Shown: in pieces, positions 29,384 to 32,580 of the stretch | Position numbering within the stretch: the first letter of the stretch is position 1 | How the letters are laid out: each line of letters opens with the position of its first letter | Assembly (NCBI RefSeq): GCF_900129585.1 | Contig: NZ_FQWF01000019.1 | Location: 1-32,580 of the forward strand | Length of the DNA: 32,580 nt | From: Flavobacterium micromati | GTDB taxonomy: Bacteria > Bacteroidota > Bacteroidia > Flavobacteriales > Flavobacteriaceae | Direction: 5' to 3' | Notes under the pieces: model-generated | What the model was told of the DNA's origin: nothing | Seen by the model: only the letters and a program-made list of their open reading frames with translations | Database searches by the model: none | Translations under genes and position numbers: made by a program

Positions 29384-30519
29384 AATCATTTGCAGAAATC
29401 GACATAGAAAAAAACGGAAATTATTTGAAACTGCTTTCAGCAGTTTCAAAACTTTCGGGTTTGTTCAGTGAAAGTGCTATTCCTTTCATTAATTATCGTG
29501 TTGCAGAAAATATATTTTGTAGAAGTTTTGATGCTGGAAATCTTTCTCGTTCTGACACGGCTTTTGATGCGAATTATAATTCTATTGGTGTTGGATTGAA
29601 AACTTTTGTTTGTAGTGGAAATTCGAGTACCGAAAAAATTGCCGAATTTAATTCTCTATCGAGAACTTTAAAAGATTTTAAAGGTAAAGAATTGGCTTTG
29701 AAACTTGGAGAATTTAGAAATGATAGAATTAATTTAGCTAATCGAGTTTACGATATTGAAAATTCACTTTATCATATTGTTGCTCGAAAAGAAAAAGAAC
29801 TTTTACTTTATGAAACTGATTACAACATTATCGATGTTGCTAATATTCATTCTGTTAAAGATAATAAAGCAAGTTTGCAATTTGAAGATGGAAATAATTT
29901 GTATACTTTCAATTATTCAAAAAGTACACTTTTTAGAAAATTTATTATTCCGCAAAATGCTTTTCGTTTACCAATTGAAATAATTGAAGACCCATATTCA
30001 TTGCTTCTTGAATTGTTTGAGGAAAACAAAGATTTAAAATCTGCAACTGACAAACTTGTAAAAGGCGAAAATTATGTAATTTTGCCACTTTACGGTATTC
30101 AGAAAAAAGAGAAATTCATTTTTGAACGTAGCGGTTTAAATCAATGGAATGCGAACGGAAGAAAAAGAAATTTTGGCGAAATATACATTCCAATTCCCTC
30201 GGAATTGCATAAAAAATATCCAACATTCTTTCCAAAAAGAGACGAAGATTTTAATTTGCAAATACCAACAGGAGAAATATTTAGTGCAAAAGTTTGTCAA
30301 GAAAATTCAAAAGCATTAATGACAAATCCAAATAAAGCACTTTCTGACTGGCTTTTAAGAAAAGTTTTACAACTAAAAGAAGGCGAATTGGCAACTATTG
30401 AAAAATTGGATAAACTTGGTTTTGACAGCGTAATTATTACAAAATCTGACAACCAAAATTTCAAAATTGACATTATGAAAACGAACACATATAACGAATT
30501 TAACCAAGACGAGGAATAG
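29380..30519 (+). CDS. Cassette 7b: type II restriction endonuclease (likely)
   Basis: 379 residues, four-base overlap with the methyltransferase, hence translationally coupled. The N-terminal half contains TAFDANYNSIGVGLKTF, where Asp and the GLK lysine could belong to a nuclease centre. The C-terminal part (about 255-370: RKRNFGEIYIPIPSELHKKY, TGEIFSAKVCQENSKALM, NKALSDWLLRKVL) resembles the B3-like DNA-binding domain of NgoFVII/BfiI-type enzymes as I remember it. Assignment as the partner nuclease rests mainly on gene order. Recognition site cannot be inferred. The stop lies 4 bases before the extended inverse core. Confidence 0.8.
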   Translation: MKSFAEIDIEKNGNYLKLLSAVSKLSGLFSESAIPFINYRVAENIFCRSFDAGNLSRSDTAFDANYNSIGVGLKTFVCSGNSSTEKIAEFNSLSRTLKDFKGKELALKLGEFRNDRINLANRVYDIENSLYHIVARKEKELLLYETDYNIIDVANIHSVKDNKASLQFEDGNNLYTFNYSKSTLFRKFIIPQNAFRLPIEIIEDPYSLLLELFEENKDLKSATDKLVKGENYVILPLYGIQKKEKFIFERSGLNQWNANGRKRNFGEIYIPIPSELHKKYPTFFPKRDEDFNLQIPTGEIFSAKVCQENSKALMTNPNKALSDWLLRKVLQLKEGELATIEKLDKLGFDSVIITKSDNQNFKIDIMKTNTYNEFNQDEE

Positions 30520-30523
30520 GCAC

Positions 30524-30661
30524 TACAGGTAACAGCGGTTTTGCGTAATGGCGGGTTTAGTACTAAATTCAAGTTCAGTTTTTCAATTGAACTTTAGTGC
30601 AAAATTGAAAGTTTCGTCGTCGAAATTCGCCACTACGCAAAGCCACAAAACGATGGCAGTA
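30524..30661 (+). other. attC-like site 7
   Basis: The inverse core TACAGGTAAC matches the cassette 7 core over ten bases and, after one mismatch, four more. Left arm AGCGGTTTTGCGTAATGGCG; right arm CGCCACTACGCAAAGCCAC. The right core is GATGGCAGT: the middle base of the usual GTT is A. The centre lacks the TATCTTAG motif but has GAACTTTAG. Confidence 0.9.
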
Positions 30662-30713
30662 ATTTTATTGACGAAACCGCACATATTAACATTCATAAAT
30701 AATAATAATAATA

Positions 30714-32165
30714 ATGAATAAAACACTTACTTTTTTTTTACTTTTAATGTGCTTAAACACATTTGCTCAAAATGATAATGCTACAGTTTATATTTATAGA
30801 CCATCAAATTTTGTAGGTTCAATGGTAACAGACCATATCTATATTAACAATAAGAAAATTTGTGAACTAAAAAATGGAGGATATTTAGAATACAAAGTTT
30901 TCACAGAAAACACAATAGGAATATCTGTTTATGGAACTGCATTAGGAACCACAAGTGATAAGATTTCACAAGTTAGTTTTAACGTTTCAAAAGGACAAAA
31001 ATATTATTTCAAAATTTTTCCACAGTTTGGTAAAATTGGTATTGAACAAATATACGAACCAGTAAAAGAAAGTAAATTAAACAATAAAAAATTTGTCAGT
31101 TTAACTGACATAGGAACTATTTATGAAACTGCAAATCCTGATACAGAATGGACTTATAATAAATTAATCGAACATTGGAAAAAAAACGGAATATCAGATA
31201 TTGAAGGAATTTATGAAAGAGTTTCTTCACAATTAGAATATAAATTAGCAGTACTAAAAGAGAATAATGAATACAAAATCATTTATTTAGCGGGTGCAAG
31301 AGGTACAGGATGGAGAGAGGGTGATATAAAAGCAACTTTAAAAAAAACTGCAACTTTTGGAATATTTAAATCAAATTGGTTTATGTTGAACAAAGCATAT
31401 AATAAAGATGTAAATGTTACTTTTTCTAATGCAACAATGAAAACACTATCAGAAACAGGAGAAGGTGATGATTATGTATTTTTAAAAATGTATCCAACTT
31501 ATGATGATGATGCAAACTCAAAAATAGTTTCTCAAATTAAAGATAGTTGGAAACCATCAGGTACAGGATTTTTCATTGACCGAAATGGTTATATAGCAAC
31601 AAATCATCACGTTATTGATGAAGCAAAAGAAATACAAGTTAATATTAATAATAAATCATATTTGGCAAAAGTTATAATTTCAGACGAAAGAAGTGATTTA
31701 GCAATTTTGAAAATTATTGATAATTCATTTATTCCGCTTTCTTCAATAAATTATAATTTTAACGATGAGATTTCAGAGGTTGGTAATTCTGTTTTTGCTT
31801 TAGGTTTTCCTCTAACTCAATATATGGGCGAAGAAATTAAATTTACAGATGGAAAAATTAATGCAAAGTCAGGTTTTAAAGGAGATATTTCAACATATCA
31901 AATATCTGTACCAATTCAGCCAGGAAATAGCGGAGGTCCATTATTTGACAATAATGGAACTTTAGTTGGAATTACTTCATCAGGTCTTGACAAAAGTAAA
32001 ACTGACAACGTAAATTATGCAATTAAAACTAAATATTTAAAATTGCTAATTGATGAAATGAATGATAAACTAGATTTACCTAAAATAACATTTAGTAAAA
32101 CAACTTTATTAACCGAAAAAATAAAAACACTTTCTAATTATGTAGTTTTCATAAAAGTAAAATAA
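30714..32165 (+). CDS. Cassette 8a: exported DUF2846-trypsin-like peptidase fusion
   Basis: 483 residues with signal peptide MNKTLTFFLLLMCLNTFAQ. Residues about 22-120 resemble DUF2846 (NATVYIYRPSNFVGS, ICELKNGGYLEYKV), a small beta domain found in lipoproteins. After a middle region comes a trypsin/HtrA-like serine protease domain (about 280-455) with a full triad: His299 (TNHHVID), Asp328 (RSDLAIL) and Ser406 (PGNSGGPLF). No PDZ domain follows. It probably cleaves proteins in the periplasm or outside the cell. The next gene starts 9 bases later. Confidence 0.88.
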   Translation: MNKTLTFFLLLMCLNTFAQNDNATVYIYRPSNFVGSMVTDHIYINNKKICELKNGGYLEYKVFTENTIGISVYGTALGTTSDKISQVSFNVSKGQKYYFKIFPQFGKIGIEQIYEPVKESKLNNKKFVSLTDIGTIYETANPDTEWTYNKLIEHWKKNGISDIEGIYERVSSQLEYKLAVLKENNEYKIIYLAGARGTGWREGDIKATLKKTATFGIFKSNWFMLNKAYNKDVNVTFSNATMKTLSETGEGDDYVFLKMYPTYDDDANSKIVSQIKDSWKPSGTGFFIDRNGYIATNHHVIDEAKEIQVNINNKSYLAKVIISDERSDLAILKIIDNSFIPLSSINYNFNDEISEVGNSVFALGFPLTQYMGEEIKFTDGKINAKSGFKGDISTYQISVPIQPGNSGGPLFDNNGTLVGITSSGLDKSKTDNVNYAIKTKYLKLLIDEMNDKLDLPKITFSKTTLLTEKIKTLSNYVVFIKVK

Positions 32166-32174
32166 AAAACAGAA

Positions 32175-32471
32175 ATGAAGATAAAAGACGCAACAGAATT
32201 AAAAAATAAGAACTTACATTTAATTGGACAAAAGTTTAGAGGTGGAACAATTGATGAAATAATTATTCGACCAAAAAGCGATGAAGAATTAGACGTCTTT
32301 ATGAAATCATACATAAGGTCAATGAACGCTGAAAAATCATTACTTCCTTTTTTTAAAAGTGATTTACACGTTTTTGCAGTTTTTGAGAAAGACAAAATTA
32401 GAACAAGTAGTGTGATTTTAATGACGGAAATTGAAAATTTATTAAACGAGAAATTGGACATAAAAAAATAA
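32175..32471 (+). CDS. Cassette 8b: small cytosolic protein of unknown function
   Basis: 98 residues without signal peptide or membrane helix. KFRGGTIDEIIIRPKSDEEL and FFKSDLHVFAVFEKDKIRTS have normal soluble-protein composition. The overlapping minus-strand frame (32138-32485) is hydrophobic in the way of a shadow frame. The stop is 5 bases before the extended inverse core, as expected for a cassette gene. No family recognised. Confidence 0.65.
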   Translation: MKIKDATELKNKNLHLIGQKFRGGTIDEIIIRPKSDEELDVFMKSYIRSMNAEKSLLPFFKSDLHVFAVFEKDKIRTSSVILMTEIENLLNEKLDIKK

Positions 32472-32476
32472 AAAAC

Positions 32477-32580
32477 TACTGCCATCAGCTAGGGTTTCGT
32501 TGCGTTCGAAGAACGAACAATGAACCCGCGGTTGAACGGAACCGATTACATGCCGTCAACACTATGGAGTTATCGTAATG
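32477..32580 (+). other. Start of attC-like site 8, cut by the window end
   Basis: The inverse core TACTGCCATC matches the cassette 8 core over ten bases and then CAGC follows as in the other sites. The rest (e.g. the imperfect hairpin from GGGTTTCG to GAACCC) does not resemble sites 1-7, and no right core is reached. Confidence 0.6.

Larger units (their letters stand above)
21246..32580 (+). mobile_element. Integron-like array of eight gene cassettes (right end open)
   Basis: Core starts are at 21316, 23009, 24246, 26036, 26999, 27453, 28061 and 30652. Each cassette ends with the reverse complement of its own core: GTTGGCGGT with ACCGCCAAC (22890), GTTATGAGC with GCTCATAAC (24118), GTTGTGCGT with ACGCACAAC (25910), GTTAGGCG with CGCCTAAC (26872), GTTGTACGT with ACGTACAAC (27326), GTTAGGAGC with GCTCCTAAC (27932), GTTACCTGT with ACAGGTAAC (30525), GATGGCAGT with ACTGCCATC (32478). 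Between an inverse core and the next core lies a 128-138-nt folded site. This is the integron rule RYYYAAC...GTTRRRY, kept while the core itself changes. Cassette lengths are about 1693, 1237, 1790, 963, 454, 608 and 2591 bases, and over 1.9 kb for the eighth. Confidence 0.9.

Noticed and set aside
32138..32485. 115-residue minus-strand protein
   Set aside because: It overlaps both plus-strand genes and the inverse core, and has the hydrophobic, Ser/Phe-rich look of a shadow frame.
20171..32580. Classical (IntI-type) integron
   Set aside because: The array layout fits, but the recombinase appears to lack the IntI insertion and is co-oriented with the cassettes. I therefore call it integron-like.
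20171..32580. Prophage or conjugative element
   Set aside because: No capsid, tail, lysis, relaxase or transfer gene is seen near the recombinase.

Overview
The window looks like a chromosomal segment of a Flavobacterium-like member of the Bacteroidota. It is AT-rich, the housekeeping proteins are of Bacteroidota type (635-aa YidC, GldI-type gliding lipoprotein, LysM plus ligand-binding fusion protein), many genes encode lipoproteins, and TAnnTTTG promoter boxes are present. No ribosomal or transfer RNA gene was seen.

Bases 1-20000 are an ordinary core region with unusual intergenic repeats. After about 2.2 copies of a 240-bp tandem repeat come pyrG and yidC (minus strand). Next is a small DUF3820-like gene whose start lies 12 bases from a 430-bp array of 7-bp repeats. 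A DUF6340-like lipoprotein and an OsmC-family protein follow, then a 0.8-kb array of 62-70-bp repeats. After that come a LysM/ligand-binding protein, guaA, two exported proteins of unknown function and a CLC-type anion transporter. The plus-strand operon nrnA-like / gldI / two cyclophilin-FKBP fusion isomerases closes the region. Most transcription units end in strong hairpin terminators.

From about 20170 to the right end the window changes character. A complete tyrosine recombinase gene (347 aa) is followed by a 60-nt near-perfect hairpin and then by eight consecutive gene cassettes. Every cassette starts with a core GTTRRRY-like sequence and ends with the exact reverse complement of its own core. 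That inverse core opens a 128-138-nt imperfectly palindromic site, which ends at the core of the next cassette. The core/inverse-core pairs match over 8-10 bases in all eight cases, although the core sequence differs from cassette to cassette. This is the defining layout of an integron (attI-attC-attC...). The recombinase, however, appears to lack the extra domain that characterises integron integrases (IntI), and it points towards its array. I regard this as the main discovery candidate: an integron-like cassette system of Bacteroidota driven by a non-IntI, Xer-like recombinase.

The cassettes carry a P-loop ATPase (1), a TPR protein plus a small exported protein (2), a TraB/GumN-like exported protein plus a DUF6090-like membrane protein (3), a lipoprotein (4), essentially no gene (5), an antisense membrane-anchored protein (6), a type II restriction-modification pair (7), and a DUF2846-trypsin fusion plus a small protein (8). 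The eighth cassette's terminal site runs off the window.
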